Source: Nonomuraea glycinis (lineage in GTDB: Bacteria > Actinomycetota > Actinomycetes > Streptosporangiales > Streptosporangiaceae). From it: a stretch of 64,000 nucleotides of DNA. The stretch lies in NCBI RefSeq assembly GCF_014646515.1, contig NZ_BMNK01000002.1:860406-924405 (forward strand), written 5' to 3'. The position numbers and the translations under genes are program-made. The notes under the pieces were generated by a model. The model searched no databases. It worked only from the letters and a program-made list of their open reading frames with translations, and was not told the DNA's origin. Below are positions 29,217-38,042 of this stretch, one piece after another; positions within the stretch are counted from its first letter, which is position 1, and every line of letters starts with the position of its first letter.

Positions 29217-30237
29217 GGATCATGTGGTCTTGCGCGTGCGCGGCCTGACCAAGTCGTTCCCGCTGCGCCGCAGCTTGCTGGGCCGCACGCTGGAGAGCGT
29301 CCGCGCCGTCGACGGCGTCGACCTGGAGGTACGGGCCGGCACCACGGTCGGCATCGTGGGCGAGTCCGGCTCGGGCAAGACGACCGTGGGCCGGCTGATG
29401 GCCCGGCTGCTCAAGCCGGACCAGGGCACGGTCGAGGTGGAGGGCAAGGACGTCAGCAGAGCGCGCGGCAGCGAGCTCAAGGAGATGCGCAGCAGGCTCC
29501 AGGTCATCTTCCAGGACCCGTACGGCGCGCTCGACCCGACCAAGACCATCGGCCACGCCATCGCCGAGCCCCTCCTGGTCCACGGCAAGATCGGCCGGGG
29601 CGAGATGCGGGAGCGCGCCGCCCAGCTGCTCGGCCGGGTCACCCTCGACCCGGCGTTCGTCGACAGGTATCCGGACGAGCTGTCCGGCGGGCAGCGCCAG
29701 CGCGTCTGCATCGCCCGCGCGCTGGCCCTGTCGCCGAGCGTGCTCGTCGCCGACGAGCCCACCTCCGCGCTGGACCTGTCCACCCGTTCGGAGATTCTCA
29801 ACCTGCTGCTGTCCATCCAGGAGGACACCGGGCAGGCGATGGTCCTGGTGTCCCACGACTTCGCCACGGTGCGGCACCTGTCGCACCGGATCGCGGTGAT
29901 GTACCTGGGCCGGATCGTCGAGGAAGGGCCCGCGGAGCAGATCGCGACCCACCCGCTGCACCCGTACACCAAGGCGCTGCTGTCGGCGGTGCCGGTGCCG
30001 GACCCGGACGTGCAGCGCTCGCGGCGCCGCACCGTGCTCAGCGGCGAACTGCCCGATCCGGCGAACCCCCCGTCGGGCTGCCGCTTCCGCACCCGCTGCC
30101 CGGTCGTCCAGGACGCGTGCGCGAGCCAGGACCCGCCGTTGCTGCAGATCGGCGAAGATCACCGGGTCGCCTGCATCCTGCACCAGCCGCCGCAGGACGA
30201 CGCGGCCGTCAACGAGCCACAGGAGACGGCGCGATGA
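29209..30237 (+). CDS. Peptide/nickel-type ABC transporter ATPase (DppF-like)
   Basis: 342 aa. Walker A GESGSGKTT near residue 52, Q-loop IFQDPYGALDP, signature LSGGQRQR, Walker B VLVADEPTSALD, H-loop SHDFA and C-terminal GCRFRTRCP. GTG start inside the end of the DppD-like gene. The two ATPases and two permeases make a complete importer apart from the binding protein. Confidence 0.93.
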   Translation: MAEDHVVLRVRGLTKSFPLRRSLLGRTLESVRAVDGVDLEVRAGTTVGIVGESGSGKTTVGRLMARLLKPDQGTVEVEGKDVSRARGSELKEMRSRLQVIFQDPYGALDPTKTIGHAIAEPLLVHGKIGRGEMRERAAQLLGRVTLDPAFVDRYPDELSGGQRQRVCIARALALSPSVLVADEPTSALDLSTRSEILNLLLSIQEDTGQAMVLVSHDFATVRHLSHRIAVMYLGRIVEEGPAEQIATHPLHPYTKALLSAVPVPDPDVQRSRRRTVLSGELPDPANPPSGCRFRTRCPVVQDACASQDPPLLQIGEDHRVACILHQPPQDDAAVNEPQETAR

Positions 30238-32678
30238 GCGGGCCGGGAGCTCTCAGCGGGATCCGCGTCGTCGACTTCGGTCACCACGTCGCCGGGCCGC
30301 TGGCCGCGGTCATGCTCGCCGACCAGGGCGCCGACGTCGTGCACATCGACCGTCCGGGCGTCACCCCGCCGGCCGACGACGCGTTCTTCAACCGCGGCAA
30401 GCGGCGCATCACCCTCGACCTGAAGGACCCGGAGGACCTGAAGGTCGCCCGTGACCTCGTCCGGCGGGCCGACGTCCTCATCGAGAACTTCCGGCCGGGG
30501 GTGATGGACCGGCTCGGGCTCGGCTGGGCGGAGTCGCGCGCCGTCAACCCGCGGCTCGTCTACTGCTCGATGCCGGGCTTCGCGGCCGACGACCCGCGCG
30601 CCGGGGTCCCCGGCTGGGAGGGCGTCATCGCCGCCGCCACCGGCAACTGCCGGATCCGGGCCGGTCACGCGCCGGACGGCTGGGACGACACCCGGCCGAC
30701 CTACACGGCGATCCCGGTCGCGTCCAACTTCGCGGCGTTCTGCGGCGCCTTCGCGATCGTGGCCGGCCTGACCGCGCGGCAGCGCACCGGCCGTGGCGAC
30801 CGCGTCGAGGTCCCGCTGTTCGACGCGATGTTCGAGGCCATCGGGGGGAGCGGCGCCTACCCGGTCGCGCAGGGGCTGCCGCCGGATCGGGCGATCAGCT
30901 CCAACGGCAGCGGTACGTACCGGTGCGCGGACGGCAGGTATGTGCAGTTCAACCCGATCGGCGCGACGCCTCGCTTCCTGGCCTGGTTCCTCGACGCGGC
31001 CGGGGTGACGGCCTGGGCGGGCGAGGGCCTGACCGACCGCGCCCGGCAGGATCGCGACCCCGAGCTGCGCAGGCTGCTGCACGACCGGCTCACCGCGCTG
31101 TTCCTGACCCGGCCGGCGCTTGAGTGGGAAGAGCTGGCCAACGCGGCCGGCGTCCCGCTCGCCGCGGTCCGGACGCTGGCCGAGTGGCTGGAGAACGGCC
31201 ACGCGCTCGCCGCCGGGCAGGTCGTCGTGGTCGACGATCCGGAGCTCGGGGCGACGGCGATGCCGGGCGCCGCGGTGTGGCTGTCCGCCACCCCCACCCT
31301 GCCCGGCAGGCCACGGCACCTGCCCGACGCCGACCGCGCCGACATCCTCGCCGAGCTTGCCGCACCGCTCGCCGACCCGGCACCCGTCGCCTCGCCTCCC
31401 ACCGACCCGACATCCACCGAAGCCGAAGCCGCCTCGCCGGCTGCCGGTCTGCCGTCCGGGGAGGGTGACGCGGTCGCCGCACTGCCCTACGCGGGCCGGC
31501 GGGTCGTCGATCTCACCCAGATCCTGGCCGGGCCGAGCGCGGGACGGATCCTGGTCGAGTTCGGGGCCGACGTCGTGAAGATCAACTCACCGCAGCGGCG
31601 GGTCGGCGCGCACGGGTTCGTCAACCGGGGCAAGCGGACCGTTCTTGTGGACGTGAAGTCCAGCCAGGGCCAGCAGATCCTCTGGCGGCTCATCGAGGAC
31701 GCGGACGTCCTGACCCACAACTTCCCCGAGCGGACCGCCGAACGTTACGGCCTCGGCTACGAGCACGTGCGGGCCCGCCGCCCGGACATCGTGTACGTCT
31801 CCGTCAGCTGTTACGGCTACGGCGGGCCGTGGGCGAACCGCCGGGGCTACGAGACCCAGGGGCAGGCCGCGACCGGGATCATGACCAGGGCGGGCGGCGA
31901 CGGCAAACCGGCCGTGCTCGGCCCGTACAACCTCCTGGACTACGGCACCGGGGCCATGGCCGCCTTCGCGACCGCGGTGGGTCTCTACCATCGCGAGGTG
32001 ACCGGCGCCGGCCAGCAGGTTCGCACCTGCCTCACCCAGACCGGCGTCTACCAGCAGGCGAGCCTCGCGGTGCAAGCCAAGGACGAAGCCGAGCCCAGCA
32101 GGCCATCGGGCGAAGCCGAGCCGGGCAGGGCATCGGGCAAGGCTGAGCCGCGCGGGCCGTCGGCGCTCGGGCTCGACGGGTGGCACCGGTTCTACCAGGC
32201 GGCCGATCAGTGGTTCTTCCTCGGGGCGGACCGGCACAGCCTGCCGGTCCTTCGCGAGGTGCCCGGCCTGGAGCAGGCGCTGTCCGGCCTGGACGGCTCC
32301 GACGACGACGCGGTGGCCGCGGCCCTGGAGGCCGCCTTCCGCGCCGGGACCGCCCGGGAGTGGACCGACCGGCTCACCGCGGCGGGGCTGGGCGCGCATC
32401 CGGTCATCACCCTCGCGGAGCTGATGACCGACCCGTGGGCCCGATCGAGAGGCCTCACGGTCAGCCAGATCTCCGAGGAGGTCGGCGAGGTGGTGATGCC
32501 CGGCATCGCCATCCGGGTGGACGGCGCCCCGCCGCGCCTGGGCCATCCGGTACGCCGGCCCGGCGCCGACGCGCGCGAGGTGCTGAGCCGGATCGGGCTC
32601 GCCGATTCGGCGGAGGCGCTCGAACAGGGCTGGGCCGTACAGATGACCGCGCTTCCCCCCGGCTGGGACAACTTCTGA
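30234..32678 (+). CDS. Two-domain CaiB/BaiF (class III) CoA-transferase family protein
   Basis: 814 aa, two family domains fused: residues about 5-390 (GIRVVDFGHHVAGPLAAVMLADQGADVVHID) and about 425-800 (VVDLTQILAGPSAGRILVEFGADVVKI). Each repeats the N-RGKR and DVLIENF/DVLTHNF motifs. At the position where typical members carry the catalytic Asp (PGYD), both halves have Glu (PGWEG and RGYET). The linker is proline- and alanine-rich. The second domain also carries three 9-residue repeats of the type EAEPSRPSG. It probably moves CoA onto an imported acid, or is an acyl-CoA racemase-like enzyme. ATGA overlap with the importer ATPase gene. Confidence 0.88.
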   Translation: MSGPGALSGIRVVDFGHHVAGPLAAVMLADQGADVVHIDRPGVTPPADDAFFNRGKRRITLDLKDPEDLKVARDLVRRADVLIENFRPGVMDRLGLGWAESRAVNPRLVYCSMPGFAADDPRAGVPGWEGVIAAATGNCRIRAGHAPDGWDDTRPTYTAIPVASNFAAFCGAFAIVAGLTARQRTGRGDRVEVPLFDAMFEAIGGSGAYPVAQGLPPDRAISSNGSGTYRCADGRYVQFNPIGATPRFLAWFLDAAGVTAWAGEGLTDRARQDRDPELRRLLHDRLTALFLTRPALEWEELANAAGVPLAAVRTLAEWLENGHALAAGQVVVVDDPELGATAMPGAAVWLSATPTLPGRPRHLPDADRADILAELAAPLADPAPVASPPTDPTSTEAEAASPAAGLPSGEGDAVAALPYAGRRVVDLTQILAGPSAGRILVEFGADVVKINSPQRRVGAHGFVNRGKRTVLVDVKSSQGQQILWRLIEDADVLTHNFPERTAERYGLGYEHVRARRPDIVYVSVSCYGYGGPWANRRGYETQGQAATGIMTRAGGDGKPAVLGPYNLLDYGTGAMAAFATAVGLYHREVTGAGQQVRTCLTQTGVYQQASLAVQAKDEAEPSRPSGEAEPGRASGKAEPRGPSALGLDGWHRFYQAADQWFFLGADRHSLPVLREVPGLEQALSGLDGSDDDAVAAALEAAFRAGTAREWTDRLTAAGLGAHPVITLAELMTDPWARSRGLTVSQISEEVGEVVMPGIAIRVDGAPPRLGHPVRRPGADAREVLSRIGLADSAEALEQGWAVQMTALPPGWDNF
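32085..32165. repeat. Three 27-bp tandem repeats inside the CoA-transferase gene
   Basis: Units at 32085-32111, 32112-32138 and 32139-32165 encode EAEPSRPSG, EAEPGRASG and KAEPRGPSA. They are in frame and sit between the hydrophobic core segments of the second domain, probably forming a surface loop. Units 1 and 2 are nearly identical; unit 3 has diverged. Confidence 0.85.
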
Positions 32679-32726
32679 CCCTGGCCACTTCCCGCCCTGA
32701 CCACTTCCCGCCCTGGCCACGTCCGA
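32679..32726. repeat. 16-bp tandem repeats between CoA-transferase and amidohydrolase genes
   Basis: CCCTGGCCACTTCCCG (32679-32694) is followed by CCCTGACCACTTCCCG (32695-32710) and a third, diverged copy (32711-32726), starting right after the CoA-transferase stop. The remaining gap to the next start holds only an AGGAGG ribosome-binding site. Confidence 0.85.
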
Positions 32727-32819
32727 TGGCCGTTTCCGACCTCGGACGAGCAAGCCAACAGCACATCCCCGGCCCGCTGAGCGGGACGCGCCGCGATCGC
32801 GGCACTGACAGGAGGACTG

Positions 32820-34076
32820 ATGAGCGACGACCCGGCCACCCGGTACGACCTTTTGATCAAAGGCGGCCGGGTCCTGGACCCCGGGCAAGGGCTCGACGGC
32901 GTCATGGACCTCGCCATCACCGGCGGCCGGGTCTCCGCGATCCGCGCGGACATCCCGGCCGAGTCGGCCCGCCGGGTGATCGACGCGAGCGGCCCTGGAC
33001 GGTACGTCGTCCCCGGCCTGATCGACATCCACACCCACGTCGCGCACGGCGCGATCACCCCGGGTGTGGGCATGGAAGGCTGCGACCCTGACGCCATCGG
33101 CGTGCAGTCGGGAGTCACCACGCTGGTGGACGCCGGATCCGTCGGCGTCGCCAACATCGGCGTCTTCTCCGCCTACATCCAGCCGAACGCCAGGACGCGG
33201 GTCATCCCGTACCTGAACATCGGCAGTTATGCGCACACCATGCCCACCATGATCGACGTCAACGACCTGGCCGAGATCGACCCGGTCGCGATCGCGAAGT
33301 GCGTCGCCGCCAACCCGGGCCTGGTCCAGGGAATCAAGCTGCGGCTGGTCGGACCGCTGGTCGCCACGCACGGCAAGGAGATCGTGTCCGCGACCAAGGC
33401 GGTGGCCAGGGAGCACGGGGTCCCGCTCATGGTGCACATCGGCGACCTGTCCGCGCGGCGGCGGCCCGATCCGCACCTGCTCGAACCGGCCACCCGGTTC
33501 GCCATCGAGCAGCTCGACGCGGGCGACATCCTCACCCACCTGTGCACGCCTAATCACGGCGGTGTGATGGACGCGGCGGATCGGATGATGCCCGCCCTGC
33601 TGGCCGCCCGTGAGCGCGGGATCACCCTCGACTCGGCGCTGGGCCGGGGCAACTTCGGCTACCGGGTGGCGAGCGAGCAGCGCGCGCTCGGTCTTCTGCC
33701 CGACACCATCAGCAGCGACCTGACCGCGGCGGGAGAGACCTTCCACTCCCTGCTGGAGTGCATGGCCAAGTTCATGGCCGTGGGCTACACCCTGTCCGAG
33801 GTGGTCCGGATGACCACCGTGAACGCGGCGCGGGCGATCCGGGCGGAGCACGAGCTCGGCGCGATCGCGGTCGGCCGGGAAGCCGACGTGACGGTGCTCG
33901 ACCTGGTCGAAGGCGACTTCGAGTTCGTCGACACCAAGCAGGAGGTCTTCCACGGCGGCTTCGGCCTGCGGCCGGTGCAGACCGTACGGGCCGGCGCGCT
34001 GATCGCGCCCGGCTGGGGCACCCACCCGTGGGGCTGGCTGCCGGCGCCGCGTTCGACCGCGGGGGCGGCGTCGTGA
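32820..34076 (+). CDS. Metal-dependent amidohydrolase/deacetylase
   Basis: 418 aa of the amidohydrolase superfamily, close in pattern to dihydroorotase/D-aminoacylase-type proteins. Metal-site elements in order: HxH in GLIDIHTHVAHG, a candidate carboxylated Lys in QGIKLRLVG, His in LMVHIGD, His in LTHLCTPNHGG and Asp in ISSDLTAAG. The C-terminus returns to the beta-sandwich (GREADVTVLDL). A strong AGGAGG precedes the ATG. It hydrolyses an amide, lactam or similar C-N bond in the cytosol; substrate unknown. Confidence 0.9.
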   Translation: MSDDPATRYDLLIKGGRVLDPGQGLDGVMDLAITGGRVSAIRADIPAESARRVIDASGPGRYVVPGLIDIHTHVAHGAITPGVGMEGCDPDAIGVQSGVTTLVDAGSVGVANIGVFSAYIQPNARTRVIPYLNIGSYAHTMPTMIDVNDLAEIDPVAIAKCVAANPGLVQGIKLRLVGPLVATHGKEIVSATKAVAREHGVPLMVHIGDLSARRRPDPHLLEPATRFAIEQLDAGDILTHLCTPNHGGVMDAADRMMPALLAARERGITLDSALGRGNFGYRVASEQRALGLLPDTISSDLTAAGETFHSLLECMAKFMAVGYTLSEVVRMTTVNAARAIRAEHELGAIAVGREADVTVLDLVEGDFEFVDTKQEVFHGGFGLRPVQTVRAGALIAPGWGTHPWGWLPAPRSTAGAAS

Positions 34077-35110
34077 CGGGCGGGCGGCGGTTCGCGGCCG
34101 ACGGCGACTGGGAGCGGCTCCCGGACGGCTTGCGGCACGCGGACGTGGCCGCGGTCGACGTGGACGCCGACGACCGCGTCTACCTGTTCACCCGCTTCGA
34201 CGGCCAGGTCATCGTGTACGAGCGCGACGGCACCTTCGTCCGGAGCTGGGGCAAGGGCCTGTTCACCACGCCGCACGGGCTGACCGTCGGCCCGGACGGC
34301 GGCGTCTACTGCGTCGACGCGGGCGACCACACGATCCGCAAGTTCACCCCCGAGGGCGAGCTGCTCATGATGCTGGGCGTCGCCGGCATGGCGTCGGACA
34401 CCGGGTTCGTCTCCGGCCGGCCCGTGACCGTGCACAGCGTCGAGGGCGTCCAGTACGCGGGCGGGCCGTTCAACCGCCCCACCAACCTCACCGTCGCCCC
34501 GGACGGCGACCTCTACGTGACCGACGGGTACGGAAACAGCCGGGTGCACAGGTTCACCGCCTCCGGCGACCTGATCGGATCCTGGGGCGAGCCCGGCACC
34601 GGCCCCGGCCAGTTCCACCTGCCGCACTGCCTGGACATCGCGGCGGACGGGCGGGTGTTCGTCGGCGACCGGGAGAACGACCGGATCCAGATCTTCACCC
34701 CGGACGGCGAGTTCATCGAGGAGTGGACCGACATCCGGCGCCCGTGCGACCTCACCATCGCCCCGGACGGCTCGGTGTACGTCGTCGAGCTGTGGCGGCC
34801 GGCGGGCAAGCGGTCCTTCGTGCACGGCGAGGCGCTGGAGGACCAGCCCGCCCGGCTGACCGTGCTGGACCGGCACGGCCACGTGGTCGAGCGGTGGGGG
34901 GACTCCACGACGGACCGCACGGCGGTCGGCAACTTCATCGCACCGCACGGGGTCGCGCTGGACTCCCACGGGGACCTGTACGTCGCCGAGGTGACGTACA
35001 GCTTCGCGATCAGACCCGGCTGGGTCGAGCCGTCGAGCGGCCGGCACCAACTGCAGAAGTTCCTGCGCGTCGGCGCGGGAGAAGACACCTTGGCTAGGAG
35101 AAACGCATGA
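34073..35110 (+). CDS. NHL-repeat six-bladed beta-propeller protein
   Basis: 345 aa made of repeated NHL-type units: HGLTVGPDGGVYCVDAGDHTIRKFTPEGELL, then TNLTVAPDGDLYVTDGYGNSRVHRF, CLDIAADGRVFVGDRENDRIQIF, CDLTIAPDGSVYVVEL and HGVALDSHGDLYVAEV. No signal peptide, so cytosolic. The fold includes lactonases and peptidyl-hydroxyglycine lyases; the repeated D-GNSR/D-ENDR positions are compatible with a metal centre, but I cannot assign a reaction. GTGA overlap with the amidohydrolase and ATGA with the next gene suggest that the three products act in sequence. Confidence 0.82.
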   Translation: MTGGRRFAADGDWERLPDGLRHADVAAVDVDADDRVYLFTRFDGQVIVYERDGTFVRSWGKGLFTTPHGLTVGPDGGVYCVDAGDHTIRKFTPEGELLMMLGVAGMASDTGFVSGRPVTVHSVEGVQYAGGPFNRPTNLTVAPDGDLYVTDGYGNSRVHRFTASGDLIGSWGEPGTGPGQFHLPHCLDIAADGRVFVGDRENDRIQIFTPDGEFIEEWTDIRRPCDLTIAPDGSVYVVELWRPAGKRSFVHGEALEDQPARLTVLDRHGHVVERWGDSTTDRTAVGNFIAPHGVALDSHGDLYVAEVTYSFAIRPGWVEPSSGRHQLQKFLRVGAGEDTLARRNA

Positions 35111-36306
35111 GGCGCGGAAACGGTCGGATCCTCACCACGCACGGCGGCAACCTGCCGCGGCCCAAGGACCTGGACGAGCTGATCGCCCAGGGCGACCGGG
35201 AGGCCATCGACGCGCGCCTGCCGGGCGCGGTGGAAGAGGTCGTCGCTCGCCAGGTCGAGTGCGGCATCGACACCGTCAACGACGGCGAGTACGTCAAGGC
35301 CGCGAACCTGGCCGGCTACAGCGGCTACATCCACTCCCGCGTGACCGGCTGGGAGACCCTGCCCATCGACCCGGACGTGCCGCCGAAGCGCGAGTACGTC
35401 GCCGCCCGCGACAAGGCGGACTTCCCGGGCACCTACGCTTCCGGCCTCTGGCTGGCCGGGGCAGGCGGGCCGATCAGGCCCGGCTTCTCGACCCCGGGCA
35501 ACGCCCCGAAGCCGCCGACGTCGACCCGGGTGTGCACCTCCCCGATCACCTACATCGGCCAGGACGCCATCGCGAGAGACGTCGCGGCGATGAAGACGGC
35601 GGTCGAGGGCAAGGAAGTGGACGGCTTCATCGCCGCCCTGGGACCGCTCAGCCTGGGCGCGGGCGCCACCAACGCGCACTACGCGAGCGAGGAGGAGTAC
35701 ATGTTCGCGGTCGCCGAGGCGCTCCGCGAGGAGTACCGGGCGGTCACCGACGCCGGCCTGACGCTGCAGATCGACGAGCCCGAGTTCGCGACCACCTGGC
35801 AGTTCCACCCGACCTGGTCGGTCGAGGACCTGCGTCGCTACCTCGAGTTCGCGGTCGAGGTCATCAACCACAGCATCGACGGGCTGCCCGCCGAGCAGAT
35901 CCGGATGCACACCTGCTGGGGCAGCGGCCACCGGCCGCACACGCAGGACATCGGCCTCGAACACATCGCGGACCTGCTGATCAAGGTCAACACCCAGGCT
36001 TACGCCGTCGAGTCGGGCAACGTCCGGCACGCGCACGAGTGGCGGGTGTGGGAGGACGTGAAGCTGCCCGAGGGCAAGATTCTGGCTCCCGGCGTGGTCA
36101 GTCACGCCACTGACCTGGTCGAACACCCTGAACTGATCGCCGAGCGGCTGACGAACTTCGCCAGCGTGGTGGGAAAGGAGAACCTGCAGGCAGGGACCGA
36201 CTGCGGGATCGGATCGCGAGTGGGCCACGAGGAGATCGTGTGGGCGAAGCTCGCCGCGCTCTCCGAAGGCGCCGCGATCGCCAGCAGGCGACTGTGGGCC
36301 GACTAG
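35107..36306 (+). CDS. MetE-like zinc methyltransferase family protein
   Basis: 399 aa, homologous to the catalytic half of cobalamin-independent methionine synthase. It has THGGNLPRPKDL, VNDGEYVKA, LQIDEPEFA, the zinc HxC in MHTCWGSGH and the final cysteine in TDCGIGSR. The sequence differs clearly from the core MetE at 19489. Family members include thiol-alkylating enzymes that act on epoxides or methoxy compounds, so in this catabolic operon it may dealkylate or trap a substrate on a thiol rather than make methionine. That is inference from context. Confidence 0.82.
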   Translation: MRRGNGRILTTHGGNLPRPKDLDELIAQGDREAIDARLPGAVEEVVARQVECGIDTVNDGEYVKAANLAGYSGYIHSRVTGWETLPIDPDVPPKREYVAARDKADFPGTYASGLWLAGAGGPIRPGFSTPGNAPKPPTSTRVCTSPITYIGQDAIARDVAAMKTAVEGKEVDGFIAALGPLSLGAGATNAHYASEEEYMFAVAEALREEYRAVTDAGLTLQIDEPEFATTWQFHPTWSVEDLRRYLEFAVEVINHSIDGLPAEQIRMHTCWGSGHRPHTQDIGLEHIADLLIKVNTQAYAVESGNVRHAHEWRVWEDVKLPEGKILAPGVVSHATDLVEHPELIAERLTNFASVVGKENLQAGTDCGIGSRVGHEEIVWAKLAALSEGAAIASRRLWAD

Positions 36307-36319
36307 CCCACAGCTCAAG

Positions 36320-36332
36320 ACCAGGACCTGGT
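36320..36332. promoter_or_regulatory. Short palindrome after the MetE-like gene
   Basis: ACCAGG-A-CCTGGT is a perfect inverted repeat 14 bases after the stop codon. It may be a weak hairpin or a binding site in the 178-bp gap before the lipoprotein gene; nothing else is evident in that gap. Confidence 0.3.
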
Positions 36333-36484
36333 GGGGGCGACATTCAGCGTCACGGCTGAAGACAGGTCACCGAGCACAACGGGGACACGCGGATACGGGC
36401 CGGAACGTCGATGACGGAGTCGGGGAGCACCGCGGGTCGCCAGTCATACCAGTCAAGTTCGCCTGAAATGTGGAGACATAAGCC

Positions 36485-38026
36485 GTGAAACGAGCAGCAG
36501 TAAGAACAGCAGGGGCATTCCTCGCCACCGGTCTCGCCCTCTCCGGCTGTGGCGCCGGGACGACCGACAAGCCGACGACGTCGAGCGCTGACGGCGCTCC
36601 CGACACCGCGGCGATCCTGCGGTGGGCCGTGCCGGGCAACCCGACCTCCTTCGACCCCCGCAAGGCGGCGCCGCTGGACCCGGTGTTCCTGGACGTGGTC
36701 TACGAGCACCTGATCAGCCGGAGTGCCGCCGGTGAGATCGGGCCGGGTCTGGCGACCGAGTGGACGTTCTCGGACGAGAACAAGGTGATCACCCTCAAGC
36801 TGCGCGAGGGAGTGAAGTTCCACAACGGTGAGGACTTCAACGGCGAGGCCGTCAAGGCGTCGCTGGAGGCGTTCAAGAAGAGCGGCGCGCTGGTCACGAC
36901 GCTGTCGGTGCTCGACAAGATCGAGGTGACCAGCCCGACCGAGGTGAAGCTGACCTTCACCGAGCCGGCCGGTTACATGATCAACGTGCTCGCCGGTGAG
37001 GCCGGCATCGTGGTCGCGCCCGGCGCGCTCGACGCCCCGGACCTGCCGACCAAGCCGGTCGGCACCGGCGCCTTCCAGATCGACACACTCCAGGTGGGCA
37101 AGGTCTCCTTCAAGAAGTTCGACGGTTACTGGAACGCCGCCGAGACGACCATCGGCGGCGTGGAGATGACCGTCTACTCCGACGAGACGACCCGCCTGCG
37201 CGCGGTGAAGTCGGGGCAGGCCGACGGCACCTCCATCACGCCCGGCCAGATCAAGGAGGCCGAGGCGGACGGCATGACCGTCATCAAGGGCCCCAACACC
37301 ACCTTCAACGGGATCCTGCTGAACACCTCCGTCAAGGGGCTCGACAACCCCAAGGTCCGGCAGGCGTTGATGCACGCCATCGACCGCGAGTCGATCAGCA
37401 AGAACCTGTACGAGGGCGCCTGCGTCTCGTCGACGCAGCCGTTCCAGGAGGGCTTCTGGGCCAACGTGCCCGAGCTGAACGACGTGTCGTCCTCCTACGA
37501 CCCGGAGAAGGCCAAGAAGCTCCTGGCCGAGGCGGGCTTCCCGAACGGCATGGAGCTGACGCTGGAGGTCGGCCCCAACACGTCGTACCAGACGCTGGCC
37601 CAGGCGCTGCAGGCACAGCTGCAGCAGGTGGGGATCAAGTCCACGATCAAGGTCCTGGAATTCCAGCAGATGATCACCGCCCGCCGGACCGGCAAGTTCA
37701 CCGCCACGGTGGCGCTCGTGCAGTCCGGCCGGCCCGACCCGAGCCAGTTCGTCAAGGACTTCTACATGAAGGGCGGCTCGTACAACCCGGGCGGCTACTC
37801 CCTGGACGGGCTTGACGACCTGCTGGCGAAGGCGCGGGCCAGCGATGACGTCGCCGAGCGTTCGGCGCCGATGCACGAGATCATCAAGAAGGTCACGGAG
37901 ACCGGGCCGCCGGTGATCCCGGTGTGCGGCGTGACCTATGTGGCGGCCTTCCGTAAGGGCGTGACCGGGCTCGACGTGCCGGCGGTCGGCGATTACCACT
38001 TCAACACGGTGAAGATCAGCGGATAA
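36485..38026 (+). CDS. ABC transporter substrate-binding lipoprotein (SBP family 5)
   Basis: 513 aa. The lipoprotein signal ends in LSGC with the lipidated Cys at residue 22; the start is GTG. The mature protein has the family-5 landmarks PTSFDPRKAAPLDPVF, LREGVKFHNGEDFNGEAVKASLEAF, PVGTGAFQ and VRQALMHAIDRESI. It is almost certainly the missing binding protein of the importer at 26381-30237, separated from it by four catabolic genes. It lies in its own stretch after a 178-bp gap, so it may have a separate promoter giving higher expression. Confidence 0.93.
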   Translation: MKRAAVRTAGAFLATGLALSGCGAGTTDKPTTSSADGAPDTAAILRWAVPGNPTSFDPRKAAPLDPVFLDVVYEHLISRSAAGEIGPGLATEWTFSDENKVITLKLREGVKFHNGEDFNGEAVKASLEAFKKSGALVTTLSVLDKIEVTSPTEVKLTFTEPAGYMINVLAGEAGIVVAPGALDAPDLPTKPVGTGAFQIDTLQVGKVSFKKFDGYWNAAETTIGGVEMTVYSDETTRLRAVKSGQADGTSITPGQIKEAEADGMTVIKGPNTTFNGILLNTSVKGLDNPKVRQALMHAIDRESISKNLYEGACVSSTQPFQEGFWANVPELNDVSSSYDPEKAKKLLAEAGFPNGMELTLEVGPNTSYQTLAQALQAQLQQVGIKSTIKVLEFQQMITARRTGKFTATVALVQSGRPDPSQFVKDFYMKGGSYNPGGYSLDGLDDLLAKARASDDVAERSAPMHEIIKKVTETGPPVIPVCGVTYVAAFRKGVTGLDVPAVGDYHFNTVKISG

Positions 38027-38042
38027 CGAGGAAAGGAAGCCC

